Assembly: GCF_011745145.1 (NCBI RefSeq)
Contig: NZ_CP050191.1
Location: 1,836,481-1,900,480 of the forward strand
Reading direction: 5' to 3'
Origin: Mycobacterium sp. DL440
Lineage (GTDB): Bacteria > Actinomycetota > Actinomycetes > Mycobacteriales > Mycobacteriaceae
Length of the DNA stretch: 64,000 nucleotides
Shown here: piece after piece, positions 27,387 to 38,183 of the stretch
Numbering within the stretch: position 1 is the stretch's first letter
Layout of the letters: each line of letters begins with the position of its first letter
Translations under genes and position numbers: made by a program
The notes under the pieces: model-generated
The model's input: the letters and a program-made list of their open reading frames with translations, nothing else
What the model was told of the DNA's origin: nothing
The model's database searches: none

Positions 27387-27441
27387 CGATTTCTACAACA
27401 AGGTTGTGGAATCGGGGGTGGCGACCTTGGTGTAGAAATCG
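27387..27441. repeat. Imperfect inverted repeat, related to a motif at 62461
   Basis: Two 20-base arms (27387-27406 and 27422-27441) are complementary except at two positions, with a 15-base loop. The right arm (27421-27441) agrees with 62461-62481 at all but two or three bases. It lies between aroE and the prepilin peptidase gene. It may be a terminator, an RNA structure, or a small dispersed palindromic repeat. Confidence 0.65.
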
Positions 27442-27512
27442 ACGAATCTCCGGGGCCGGTCAGCCCACAAGAGGTGCCAATGACCACCGTCGGTGGCCAT
27501 TAGCCTCGGTGG

Positions 27513-27938
27513 ATGGTGGTGGGGGTTACCGTCATCGCGGTCGCCTGGCTGACGGCGCTGAGTGGATACGACATCTGGCAGCGTCGGCTGCCGAATTGGC
27601 TGACCTTGCCCGGGGCTGTGCTGACCCTGATTGTGGCGGTGCTGTCGGGATACGGGGTCGCCGCCATTGTCGGGGCGGGCGGGCTGAGCGCGCCGTATCT
27701 GGTGGTCCATCTGCTGGCTCCGCGGGCCATGGGCGGCGGCGACGTCAAACTCGCGGTCGGGTTGGGCGCGATGACCGGTGCGTTCGGTGTCGATGTGTGG
27801 CTGCTGGCGGCGCTGTGCGCACCGTTGCTGACCGCGATACTGGCGCTCGGTGCGGCCGTGCGCGGTATCCGGACCGTGCCGCACGGACCGTCGATGTGTG
27901 CGGCCAGTGCCGCTGCGGTTGCCTTGGTTCTGGCCTGA
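27513..27938 (+). CDS. Prepilin peptidase (A24 family), short form
   Basis: A 141-residue integral membrane aspartic peptidase with about four TM segments. The two active-site Asp residues are D20 ([13 protein letters not shown]) and D77 in the GxGD-type motif MGGGDVKL. It lacks the N-terminal methylase domain of classical PilD, as in other actinobacterial TadV/CpaA-type peptidases. It would cleave type IV/Tad prepilins at the membrane; no pilus genes are in the window. Counterpart of Rv2551c (from memory). Confidence 0.85.
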   Translation: MVVGVTVIAVAWLTALSGYDIWQRRLPNWLTLPGAVLTLIVAVLSGYGVAAIVGAGGLSAPYLVVHLLAPRAMGGGDVKLAVGLGAMTGAFGVDVWLLAALCAPLLTAILALGAAVRGIRTVPHGPSMCAASAAAVALVLA

Positions 27939-27987
27939 CCGACCACGGATTTCGGGAGGCAAACCCCGACGTGGGAGAATGACAGCC

Positions 27988-29186
27988 GTGTTGCGATGGA
28001 CCACAGCTGGTGAATCCCACGGCCGCGCCCTGGTGGCCATGCTCGAAGGGATGGTTGCCGGCGTGCCCATCACCTCCGAGGAGATCGGGGCACAGCTCAA
28101 GCGTCGTCGCCTCGGCTACGGCCGGGGCGCCCGGATGAAGTTCGAACAGGACCAGGTCACCATGCTGGCCGGGGTGCGTCACGGCACCACCCTGGGCGGG
28201 CCGATCGCCATCGAGATCGGCAACACCGAATGGCCCAAATGGGAGACCGTGATGTCTCCGGACCCGGTCGATCCAGGTGACCTCGACGTGGCGCGCAATG
28301 CCCCGCTGACCCGTCCGCGCCCGGGGCATGCCGACTACGCGGGCATGCTCAAGTACGGCTTCGACGACGCGCGTCCGGTGCTGGAACGTGCCAGTGCCCG
28401 CGAGACCGCTGCGCGCGTGGCGGCCGGCACCGTGGCTCGCGCCTTCCTGCGGGCAGCGCTTGGTGTCGAGGTGGTCTCGCACGTCATCTCCATCGGCGCG
28501 TCAAAGCCATATGACGGGCCGCCGCCGCAGTTCTCCGACCTGGAGGCGATCGATGCGAGCCCCGTCCGAGCGTTCGACGAAGCTGCTGAAACGTCAATGA
28601 TCGCCGAGATCGAGGACGCCAAGAAGGACGGCGACACCCTCGGCGGTGTCGTCGAGGTCGTCGTCGCGGGTCTGCCGATCGGGTTGGGCTCGTTCACCAG
28701 TGGGGACAACCGTCTCGACAGCCAACTGGCCGCCGCCGTCATGGGCATCCAGGCGATCAAGGGCGTGGAGATCGGCGACGGCTTCGAGACCGCGCGACGG
28801 CGAGGCAGCGTCGCCCACGACGAGATGTACCCCGGCCCCGACGGGGTCTTGCGCTCGACCAACCGGGCCGGAGGTCTGGAAGGTGGCATGACCAACGGCC
28901 AGGCGCTGCGGGTCCGGGCCGCGATGAAGCCGATCTCGACCGTCCCTCGGGCCCTGGCCACCGTCGACATGGCCACCGGCGAAGAAGCCGTCGCCATTCA
29001 CCAGCGTTCCGACGTGTGTGCGGTGCCGGCCGCCGGTGTGGTGGTGGAGACAATGGTCGCCCTCGTGGTGGCCCGCGCCGTGCTGGAGAAGTTCGGTGGG
29101 GACTCACTGGCCGAGACCCGCGCCAACATCGACGCCTACCTGCGGGCCGTCGCCGAGCGCGAGCCGGCGGCGCAGGCACTGGGCTG

Positions 29187-29187
<1 letters not shown>
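27988..29187 (+). CDS. aroC: Chorismate synthase
   Basis: A 399-residue enzyme making chorismate from EPSP with reduced FMN. Signatures: [12 protein letters not shown] at the N-terminus, GRGARM near residue 45, [37 protein letters not shown] (in part) and [20 protein letters not shown] 27988 has GGGAGA 9 bases upstream; an ATG at 27979 is too close to it. Called aroF in M. tuberculosis. Followed directly by aroK through an ATGA overlap. Confidence 0.96.
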
Positions 29188-30963
<1,776 letters not shown>

Positions 30964-30991
30964 TCGCCCGCGCCACCTGCGCCTGAATTCT

Positions 30992-31013
30992 CCTCTGCCC
31001 GTGCGGGCAGGGG
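30992..31013. terminator. Hairpin between aroB and the convergent membrane protein gene
   Basis: A stem of about nine pairs closes on the loop GTGC at 31001-31004 (arms 30992-31000 and 31005-31013). It lies in the 54-base gap between two converging stop codons. Confidence 0.6.
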
Positions 31014-31017
31014 CTTG

Positions 31018-31587
31018 CTACTGCTTGGGCTGCTCGGGGTACTCGATGGTCTGAGTGGTGTCGTCGGCGGTCTCGGCGGCGCCGTTGGCGCTCACGGCGG
31101 CGAACACATCGGTGTCGGCGCGGTCGTCCGCGGCCAGGCCGTGGTGGCGTTGGCGGGGCTGCGGGGGAGCCTTGCGGTCCACCAGCCAGCGGCCCACGGT
31201 CACGCCGCCGACGCCGAGCAGGAACACCAGCAGCGCGGTGAACGCCGCGAAGGTGGTGATCTCGTTCAGCAGCGCATCGGTGTAGAGGCTCTTGTAGAAG
31301 ACCCCGATGAACCACGCCACCGCGCCGCTGACGACGCCGGCGAACAAGCCGGCGACCAGCCAGGTCATCGCCATGTCGGCACGACGATCCGGATCCGGAT
31401 TGGCACGTGCGTCAGACTGGCCGTCGATCAGACCCCAGATCAGCACGCCGATTCCGAACAACGTGACCAGCCCCAGACTGAACCAGGTGGCATTACCCGG
31501 CGAGGCATTGATCAGTGCTCCTTGCAATAAGCGCACGATGACCATCGCTGTTGCGAACACCACTCCGCGCAGTAACCACTTGCTCAT
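31018..31587 (-). CDS. Four-TM mycobacterial membrane protein (Rv2536-like)
   Basis: A 189-residue protein with four hydrophobic segments (about residues 5-27, 36-55, 72-95 and 108-132) and a hydrophilic C-terminal tail of about 55 residues rich in Asp, Thr and Ala. No catalytic motif is seen. Its place before pepQ matches Rv2536 of M. tuberculosis (from memory). It is transcribed against the flanking genes, and is divergent from pepQ with 33 bases between them. Function unknown. Confidence 0.8.
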   Translation of the reverse strand: MSKWLLRGVVFATAMVIVRLLQGALINASPGNATWFSLGLVTLFGIGVLIWGLIDGQSDARANPDPDRRADMAMTWLVAGLFAGVVSGAVAWFIGVFYKSLYTDALLNEITTFAAFTALLVFLLGVGGVTVGRWLVDRKAPPQPRQRHHGLAADDRADTDVFAAVSANGAAETADDTTQTIEYPEQPKQ

Positions 31588-31620
31588 GGGGGCACACTGT
31601 AGCGAGTAGCGTCAACGACC

Positions 31621-32706
31621 GTGACTATTTCCCAGCGCAGGGACCGGCTGCGGCGTCGACTGGCCGACTTGGGTCTGGACGCGATGTTGGTAACTGACCT
31701 GGTCAACGTGCGTTATCTGTCCGGATTCACGGGTTCGAACGCGGCCCTGCTGATCCTCGCCGAAGATGTCGTGCCGGTGCTGGCCACTGATGGGCGCTAC
31801 CGCACGCAGGCCGCGCAGCAGTCGCCCGACGCCGAGGTGGTCATCGAGCGGGCCTGCGGGTCGCACCTCGCCGGGCGCGCCGCCCGAGCCGGCGCCCTGC
31901 GATTGGGTTTCGAGAGCCACGTGGTGACGGTGGACGCCTACACGGCCCTGAAGAAGGCGGCCGGCGACTCGGTCGAGTGGGTACGCGCGGCCGGCACGGT
32001 GGAGGCCCTGCGGGAGGTCAAGGACGCCGGTGAGATCGCGATGCTGCGGTTGGCGTGTGAGGCCGGCGACGCCGCGCTCACCGAGCTGTTGGAACGCGGC
32101 GGTCTGCGGCCCGGCCGCACCGAACGGGAGGTCCGCAACGAGCTCGAAGCCCTGATGCTCGATCACGGCGCAGACGGGCCGTCCTTCGAGACGATCGTGG
32201 CGACGGGCGCGAATTCCGCCATCCCGCACCATCGGCCGACGGATGCGGTGCTGGCCACAGGGGACTTCGTCAAGATCGACTTCGGTGCCCTGGTGGCCGG
32301 CTACCACTCCGACATGACGCGCACGTTCGTGCTGGGCCCGGCGGCCCAGTGGCAGCGCGACGTTTATGAGCTGGTCGCCGCCGCACAGCAGGCCGGGCGC
32401 GACGCGCTGGCCCCCGGCGTTTCACTGAGCGCGGTGGACGCGGCATCGCGCCAGGTCATCGCCGATGCCGGCTACGGCGACAACTTCGGTCACGGCCTCG
32501 GTCATGGTGTCGGACTGCAGATCCACGAAGCGCCGGGAATCAATGCCGCTGCCGCCGGTACACTGCTTGCTGGCTCTGCGGTCACCGTTGAGCCTGGTGT
32601 CTACTTGCCCGATCGCGGCGGTGTCCGGATCGAGGACACCCTGGTCGTCGGAGAGGCGATACCCGACCTGCTTACCCGGTTCTCCAAGGAACTGGCCATT
32701 TTGTGA
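31621..32706 (+). CDS. pepQ: M24 family Xaa-Pro peptidase (PepQ/PepE type)
   Basis: A 361-residue pita-bread-fold metalloaminopeptidase. An N-terminal creatinase-like domain (residues 1-125) is followed by the catalytic domain. Ligands can be read: first Asp in VKIDFGALVAGYHSDMTRTF (two Asp), His in GHGLGHGVGLQIHE, then Glu in TVEPGVYLP and Glu in GVRIEDT. It cleaves X-Pro dipeptides or N-terminal X-Pro bonds. GTG start at 31621 is at the 3' side of a short intergenic region. The gene lies 24 bases before efp. Confidence 0.92.
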   Translation: MTISQRRDRLRRRLADLGLDAMLVTDLVNVRYLSGFTGSNAALLILAEDVVPVLATDGRYRTQAAQQSPDAEVVIERACGSHLAGRAARAGALRLGFESHVVTVDAYTALKKAAGDSVEWVRAAGTVEALREVKDAGEIAMLRLACEAGDAALTELLERGGLRPGRTEREVRNELEALMLDHGADGPSFETIVATGANSAIPHHRPTDAVLATGDFVKIDFGALVAGYHSDMTRTFVLGPAAQWQRDVYELVAAAQQAGRDALAPGVSLSAVDAASRQVIADAGYGDNFGHGLGHGVGLQIHEAPGINAAAAGTLLAGSAVTVEPGVYLPDRGGVRIEDTLVVGEAIPDLLTRFSKELAIL

Positions 32707-32730
32707 CAAAAGCTTAGGAGCTGCACCCTC

Positions 32731-33294
32731 ATGGCATCGACTGCCGACTTCAAGAACGGGCTTGTCCTGCAGATCGACGGACAGCTGTGGCAGATCGTCG
32801 AATTCCAGCACGTCAAGCCGGGTAAGGGCCCGGCCTTCGTGCGGACGAAGCTGAAGAACGTGGTGTCCGGCAAGGTCGTCGACAAGACCTACAACGCGGG
32901 TGTGAAGGTGGAGACCGCCACCGTGGACCGGCGCGACGCCACCTACCTGTACCGCGACGGCAACGACTTCGTCTTCATGGATTCCGAGGACTTCAATCAG
33001 CACCCGCTGTCCGAGGCACTCGTCGGCCGCTTGGCCGACTTCCTGCTGGAGAGCCTGCCGGTCCAGATCGCCTTCCACGAGTCCGCCCCGCTGTACCTTG
33101 AACTGCCGGTGTCGGTCGAGCTGCTCGTCAGCCACACCGAGCCAGGCCTACAGGGCGATCGCTCCAGCGCCGGCACCAAGCCCGCCACCATGGAGACCGG
33201 CGCCGAGATCCAGGTCCCGCTGTTCATCAACACCGGCGACAAGCTCAAGGTCGACACCCGTGATGGCAGCTACCTCGGCCGCGTGAATGGCTGA
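32731..33294 (+). CDS. efp: Elongation factor P
   Basis: A 187-residue three-domain translation factor that relieves ribosome stalling at proline runs. The KOW-like domain I ends with the loop [12 protein letters not shown], whose Lys at about residue 33 is the modifiable tip in other bacteria. Domains II and III are intact, ending [16 protein letters not shown] precedes the ATG. Confidence 0.96.
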   Translation: MASTADFKNGLVLQIDGQLWQIVEFQHVKPGKGPAFVRTKLKNVVSGKVVDKTYNAGVKVETATVDRRDATYLYRDGNDFVFMDSEDFNQHPLSEALVGRLADFLLESLPVQIAFHESAPLYLELPVSVELLVSHTEPGLQGDRSSAGTKPATMETGAEIQVPLFINTGDKLKVDTRDGSYLGRVNG

Positions 33295-33296
33295 CC

Positions 33297-33785
33297 ATGC
33301 CTGACCGCCGCGGTGACCGGGGCCGTCACCAGGCCCGCAAGCGTGCCGTCGATCTACTGTTCGAAGCCGAAGCCCGCGGGCTGACGGCGGAGGCGGTGGC
33401 CGATGGCCGCGCCGCGCTGGCCGAGGATCAGCCCGACGTCACGCCGCTCAATCCCTACACGGTGTCGGTGGCGCGCGGCGTCACCGAGCACGCCGCCCAC
33501 GTCGACGATCTCATCTCGGCGCACCTGCAGGGTTGGACGCTGGAACGACTGCCCGCCGTGGACCGGGCCATCCTGCGGGTGGCGGTCTGGGAATTGCTCC
33601 ATGCCGAGGACGTCCCCGAGCCGGTGGCAGTCGATGAAGCCGTCGAGCTTGCCAAAGAGTTGTCCACCGATGAATCGCCCGGGTTCGTCAACGGTGTGCT
33701 GGGCCAGGTGATGTTGGTGACCCCGCAGATCCGGGCCGCCGCCGCGGCTGTGCAAGGCGCGACCCCGGACAACTCCGAACAGTAG
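33297..33785 (+). CDS. nusB: Transcription antitermination protein NusB
   Basis: A 162-residue all-helical factor for rRNA antitermination. The Arg-rich N-terminus ([24 protein letters not shown], in part) binds boxA RNA and S10/NusE; the [14 protein letters not shown] and [27 protein letters not shown] blocks (in part) are diagnostic. It starts 2 bases after efp. The last 15 residues are a variable tail. Confidence 0.95.
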   Translation: MPDRRGDRGRHQARKRAVDLLFEAEARGLTAEAVADGRAALAEDQPDVTPLNPYTVSVARGVTEHAAHVDDLISAHLQGWTLERLPAVDRAILRVAVWELLHAEDVPEPVAVDEAVELAKELSTDESPGFVNGVLGQVMLVTPQIRAAAAAVQGATPDNSEQ

Positions 33786-34004
33786 ATAGCTGTCCCGAAC
33801 GTCGGGCTCACCGGTGTATTCGGTGCCACGAGGACGGCCTGAGATTCGGGTCTCCGTCGCCGCGTACACCGGAAACCCCACTCGAGTGCGGCAATGACGC
33901 TGAAGGTTAAGGCCGGGCTGGCGGTACGTGTCGATTCCGCCCTGGTGGAACTCGATCACGTTGTACGCCTGCGTAGTTGAGTTGCATCGGACCTGTTCGT
34001 TGGG

Positions 34005-35492
34005 TCAACAGGCTTCCGGGGGAACGAGTAGTTCCTCGGGGTGGAAGTGGTGGTTGATGGTGTCTTGGCCGGTGTCCATCAGGGGCGGGGGATGCCAGTG
34101 GATGCGGCCGGTGTCTGGATCGACACTGGTGGTCCAGCCCAGTCCGACGAGGTGGTTGTCAGGACCGCAGCTCAGGGCGAGGGCGGGGGCGTCGGTGCGT
34201 CCGCCGTGTTGCCAGTCGGCTTCGGCGTGGTGCGCCTCGCAGTAGTCTGCCGGTGCGGTGCAACCCGGGCGGGTACATCCGCGGTCTCGGTTGTAGAGCA
34301 GGAGCCGTTGCGCTTTGGTGGCCAACCGTTTGGTGCGGGCCATGTACAGGGGCTCTGCGGTGTGGTGGTCGTAGACGATGAGGTAGTGGAAACTGTGCGA
34401 TGCCAGCCGGATGAGGTCTGTCATCGGCATCCGGATGCCCGCCCCGGTGACGGCGATACCGGCTCCGGCTTCCAGTTCGGCCAGGGTGGTGGAGACGACC
34501 ACGGTGACCGGGAGGCCGCCGTGCTGGCCAAGTCGTTTGGACATCAGTAGTTCGCGCAGCGCGGCTTTGAGTGCGTCATGGTTGCGTTGCGCCTGGGTTC
34601 GCGTGTCGCGGTCGGCGGCGGCCTGCTGCTGTTGCTGAGCTTGCTGGTCTGGCGATGTGGCGGTGGTGCGGGCAGCAGCCGCCTCGGCCTCAACGTCAGC
34701 GGCTTCGGCGTCTGGGGCGTCGGGAATGTCCAGTGGGCTGGGTGTCGGGTTGTGGACCGGTTGTGGGTCACTTGGGTTGTTGATGCCCGGTGCGCCCCAC
34801 ACGCCGGTGACCGTGGTGAGATATGACGCCGCCTCGGGATCGAGCCAGCCTTCGACATGTACCAACCCGTCGGCGTCCTGTTTGCCGATACACAGCCCAC
34901 GCAGGTGTGCTGCGACATCGGGACTGTCGCCGTCCTGGTTCAGCAGGTACAGGAGTTTGTCGGCAGCGGCCTTGAGGGTTTCGGGAGTGTCGTGGGTCGC
35001 TGCGGCCACCAGGTCCGACTCGATCTGGGCGAGTTCGGCTGGGCCGACGTACTTTTCCGCTTCCACCACCGTGCGGCGGATGATCGTGATGTGTTCGGTG
35101 TTGATCGATCCTGACCGCAGCGCTTCCGCGCATGCGGGCAGCATCGGCTCCAACGCCTCGCCGGTGAGGCCATATCGCGGCCCGAGGTCTGCGGCCGCGG
35201 CCACTCTGCGCGACGCTTCCTTGCGGCTGATGCGCATCCGGGTGGCAAGGACGTCAGTCCATGACTTTCCACCGATCTCCCGTGGACTGGTCCGGGCCAT
35301 CAGCGCCGACTGGATGCGGTGATCGACCGTCGCCTGCGCTCGGGCCTGTCGCTCGCGCTCGGACTGGATAGCCAGTAACTCCGCGGTGTCGAACCCGGTG
35401 AAATCAACGTTGACGAGCGTCGTGGTCGCTGCCAGGTGGTCGGCCAGCGCGGTCTGTACCGCGCCCCGGCTCTGCGTCAACCCGACCTTCAT
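34005..35492 (-). CDS. 13E12/DUF222 family HNH endonuclease-like protein
   Basis: A protein of 495 residues from the ATG at 35490-35492; the open frame extends to 35594 but the added residues look unconserved. The N-terminal DUF222 helical region (about 30-380) contains a low-complexity stretch rich in Ala, Thr and Gln (about 290-330). The C-terminal HNH nuclease motif is CTRPGCTAPADYCEAHH with a downstream DNH-like segment (CGPDNHLV). This family is multicopy in mycobacteria and part of REP13E12 repeats, which serve as phage-like integration sites. It lies at the left edge of the nusB-pyrR accessory interval. Confidence 0.85.
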   Translation of the reverse strand: MKVGLTQSRGAVQTALADHLAATTTLVNVDFTGFDTAELLAIQSERERQARAQATVDHRIQSALMARTSPREIGGKSWTDVLATRMRISRKEASRRVAAAADLGPRYGLTGEALEPMLPACAEALRSGSINTEHITIIRRTVVEAEKYVGPAELAQIESDLVAAATHDTPETLKAAADKLLYLLNQDGDSPDVAAHLRGLCIGKQDADGLVHVEGWLDPEAASYLTTVTGVWGAPGINNPSDPQPVHNPTPSPLDIPDAPDAEAADVEAEAAAARTTATSPDQQAQQQQQAAADRDTRTQAQRNHDALKAALRELLMSKRLGQHGGLPVTVVVSTTLAELEAGAGIAVTGAGIRMPMTDLIRLASHSFHYLIVYDHHTAEPLYMARTKRLATKAQRLLLYNRDRGCTRPGCTAPADYCEAHHAEADWQHGGRTDAPALALSCGPDNHLVGLGWTTSVDPDTGRIHWHPPPLMDTGQDTINHHFHPEELLVPPEAC

Positions 35493-35760
35493 GTTTCGAA
35501 CACTAGTGCGATTGACTGACAAGAATCCGCTCTTTGGGACCGATGTGGCCAATGTGGCCGAAGTTTTTTTGAGCCGGCCCAAACGACGTTTCAATCATCG
35601 CGATTTGTAAATTCTTGTCACGGCCGAGGTGGCGCAATGCGCGCTCGAGGGAGGGTTTCGCCAGGTACCGCACGTCAGTGGGCGGCGCAATCAGTTAACC
35701 TGCGCAAACGACAGATTCGCCGCACTGCGACACCCCTGAATCGCCGCTTACCGTGAGTTC

Positions 35761-36519
35761 GTGTCGTCGCAGCCCGAAGCCCATCCCGTATCGCTGCCGA
35801 GCCGTCGTGCGCGCGCCGATCAGGCCCGCCAGGTGGCCGACGTGCTGCGCCACCAGATCTACGAAGGCACGTATGACGGCGCGCTCCCGGCCGAGGCGGA
35901 GTTGGCCGCCGAATTCTTCGTCTCCCGCAACACCGTCCGTGAAGCACTCGCGGTCCTCAAGACCGAGGGTTTGATCGACCGCGGGACCAAGGTGGGCACG
36001 CACGTGGCGGCCCGCAAGTACGATCACGGCCTCGACGCGCTGGTGGGTCTGAAAGAGACCTTCAAGGACTACGGCGACGTACGTAACGAAGTCCGTGCCG
36101 TGCAGCGACTCTCGGCCCCGCCGGCGGTGGCCCGAAAGCTGGGACTCGAGCCGGGAACTCAAGTGGTCTTCATCGAGCGCCTGCGCTACCTCGCCGATCT
36201 ACCGCTGTCGCTGGATCTGACCTACCTGGCTCCCGAAATCGGTGAGCAGGTGATCGGCCATCCGCTGGAGAGCAACGATATCTTCGCGCTCATCGAACGG
36301 GTCAGCGGGCGCCGTCTGGGTGGGGCGAGCCTTGCCCTGGAGGCGATTTCGGCCGACCCGCATTCCGCGGCGACATTGCAGGTGCCGGCCGGATCGGCGC
36401 TGCTGATGGCCGAACGGCTGACCATCCTGGATGATGGCACGCCCGTCGATCTGGAGTACATCAGGATGCGTGGTGACCGAATCGCCATGCGCGGCAACCT
36501 TATTAGGAGAGACGTATGA
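35761..36519 (+). CDS. GntR-family (HutC/UTRA) transcriptional regulator
   Basis: A 252-residue regulator. The winged helix at about residues 25-90 includes AELAAEFFVSRNTVREALAVLKTEGL; the C-terminal UTRA ligand domain (about 105-245) ends with LEYIRMRGDRIAMRG. It is the first gene of an overlapping operon: its stop overlaps the ferredoxin start. It is therefore probably autoregulatory and responds to the compound imported or processed by the operon. GTG 35761 start. The 268 bases upstream hold no gene and should contain its operator. Confidence 0.88.
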   Translation: MSSQPEAHPVSLPSRRARADQARQVADVLRHQIYEGTYDGALPAEAELAAEFFVSRNTVREALAVLKTEGLIDRGTKVGTHVAARKYDHGLDALVGLKETFKDYGDVRNEVRAVQRLSAPPAVARKLGLEPGTQVVFIERLRYLADLPLSLDLTYLAPEIGEQVIGHPLESNDIFALIERVSGRRLGGASLALEAISADPHSAATLQVPAGSALLMAERLTILDDGTPVDLEYIRMRGDRIAMRGNLIRRDV

Positions 36520-36743
36520 CGCTGGTCAATCAACGCGCCGATGTCCCGGTGACCATCGACGAGTCCCTGTGTATCGAGGGTTGCACATTGTGCGTGGACG
36601 TCTGCCCGCTTGATTCACTGGCCATCAATCCCGAGAACGGCAAGGCCTTCATGCACGTCGACGAGTGCTGGTACTGCGGGCCCTGCGCGGCCCGCTGTCC
36701 CACCGGCGCCGTCACCGTCAACATGCCCTATCTCATCCGCTAG
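36516..36743 (+). CDS. Small dicluster 4Fe-4S ferredoxin (AprB-like)
   Basis: A 75-residue ferredoxin with eight Cys in two sets: C19, C23, C26, C30 (CX3CX2CX3CP) and C51, C54, C57, C61 (CX2CX2CX3CP), enough for two 4Fe-4S clusters. The extra residue in the first set and the DECWYCGPC spacing resemble the beta subunit of adenylylsulfate reductase (AprB), shorter here because the C-terminal extension is missing. The flavoprotein at the end of the operon is the probable electron partner. ATG overlaps the GntR stop (4 bases). Confidence 0.88.
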   Translation: MTLVNQRADVPVTIDESLCIEGCTLCVDVCPLDSLAINPENGKAFMHVDECWYCGPCAARCPTGAVTVNMPYLIR

Positions 36744-36752
36744 AGGACCCCA

Positions 36753-38183
36753 GTGAAAACAGCCCTGATCGCCCTGACCACCGGCCTGACCCTCGCCGCG
36801 GCCGGATGTTCTCTCGATTCGGCGACGAAATCCTCCGACACTGTCGATGTCGTCGTCGGCTACCAGTCCAAGACCATCAACACCGTCACCGCCGGAACCT
36901 TGTTGCGCGCCCAGGGGTACCTGGAACGCCGCCTGGCCGACATCACCACCCGCACCGGCACCAAATACAACGTGACGTGGCAGGACTACGACACCGGCGC
37001 CCCGATCACCGCACAGATGGTCGCCGAGAAGATCGACATCGGTTCCATGGGCGACTACCCGATGCTCATCAACGGATCCAAGACGCAGGCCAACGAACGC
37101 GCCAAGACCGAAATCGTGTCGGTCACCGGGTACAACCCGAAGGGCGCGCTGAACATGGTTGTGGTGGCACCGGATTCGCCGGCCAAGTCATTGACCGATC
37201 TGGCCGGTAAGAAGGTCTCGGCCAGCGTCGGATCGGCCGGCCACGGCATGCTGGTGCAAGCGCTCGGCAAGGCCGGTGTCGACGCCAAGACCGGTGTAGA
37301 GGTGCTCAACCAGCAGCCGCAGGTCGGCGCGTCGTCGCTGGAATCGGGTCAGATTCAGGCACTTTCACAGTTTGTCGCGTGGCCGGGGCTGTTGGTCCAG
37401 CAGGGCAAGGCCAAGCTGCTTTACGACGGGGCCGAGCTGAACTATCCGACCTTGCACGGCGTGGTGGTGCGCCGGGCATATGCGGCCGACCATCCGGAGG
37501 TCCTCGACGCCTTTCTTCAGGCCCAACTGGATGCCACCGACTTTCTCAACACCAAGCCGTTGGAGGCGGCCCGCCTCGTAGCCGAGGGCAGTGGGCTGCC
37601 ACAGGAGGTTGTGTACCTGTACAACGGGCCGGGCGGCACCTCGTTCGACACCACGCTCAAACCGTCGCTGGTCGACGCGCTCAAGGGCGATGTGCCGTAC
37701 CTGAAGTCGATCGACAACTTCGCCGATCTCGATGTGCCCGGTTTCGTGCAGGACGGGCCGCTGCGGGCGGCGTTCTCCGCGCGCGGCCAGGACTACGACA
37801 AGGCACTGAACTCGAAAGCCAACCCGTCGGGGCTGAGCGGTACCGACCCGGTCTGCCATAGCGCCGTCGACAATCCGGCCACCGCGGGCGAACTCTGGCT
37901 GGACGGATCGGACACCACCACGGCGGCGGCGACGCCGGTCTGCCTGCTCAAGGCGATCCGGCAGGCTGAAGGCGAGGGCAAGAAGGTCCGCGCCGCCTAC
38001 GTCGCCGATGCCGAACTGGGTACCCGGTGGTTCGCCGAGAAGTCGGTGTGGGTGCGTCTGCCCGGATCGGACGCTGAAGGCTACCTACCGTTCGGAACCG
38101 AGGCCGGCGCCGAGCGCTACACCACGGCGCACCCCGGCGCGACGATCGTCGACTACCGGCAAGCGCTGGCAGGTGCGGTGTGA
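36753..38183 (+). CDS. ABC substrate-binding lipoprotein with NosL-like C-terminal domain
   Basis: A 476-residue protein, well above the usual 310-350. The signal peptide ends in a lipobox-like LAAAGC (Cys at about residue 23). Residues 30-350 form a NitT/TauT-type binding domain for nitrate-, sulfonate- or taurine-like ligands (SMGDYPMLINGS, ASVGSAGHG). From about residue 363 the sequence follows the NosL pattern: DPVCHSAVDNP (C368) in place of the CGM motif, LWLDG, TPVCLLK (C397), VRAAYVAD, a W-x-A-E-K-S segment and a final GYLPFGTEAGAERY. NosL binds copper; copper or another metal here is inference. GTG start, 9 bases after the ferredoxin. Confidence 0.85.
   Translation: MKTALIALTTGLTLAAAGCSLDSATKSSDTVDVVVGYQSKTINTVTAGTLLRAQGYLERRLADITTRTGTKYNVTWQDYDTGAPITAQMVAEKIDIGSMGDYPMLINGSKTQANERAKTEIVSVTGYNPKGALNMVVVAPDSPAKSLTDLAGKKVSASVGSAGHGMLVQALGKAGVDAKTGVEVLNQQPQVGASSLESGQIQALSQFVAWPGLLVQQGKAKLLYDGAELNYPTLHGVVVRRAYAADHPEVLDAFLQAQLDATDFLNTKPLEAARLVAEGSGLPQEVVYLYNGPGGTSFDTTLKPSLVDALKGDVPYLKSIDNFADLDVPGFVQDGPLRAAFSARGQDYDKALNSKANPSGLSGTDPVCHSAVDNPATAGELWLDGSDTTTAAATPVCLLKAIRQAEGEGKKVRAAYVADAELGTRWFAEKSVWVRLPGSDAEGYLPFGTEAGAERYTTAHPGATIVDYRQALAGAV

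Noticed and set aside
33894..33980. A 28-codon plus-strand frame after nusB.
   Set aside because: It has a plausible composition but no ribosome site, no recognisable relative, and is too short to support as a gene.
34568..34700. Possible Gln/Ala repeat element in the HNH gene.
   Set aside because: It is a low-complexity linker of the protein, common in 13E12-family members, and not a DNA repeat with defined units.
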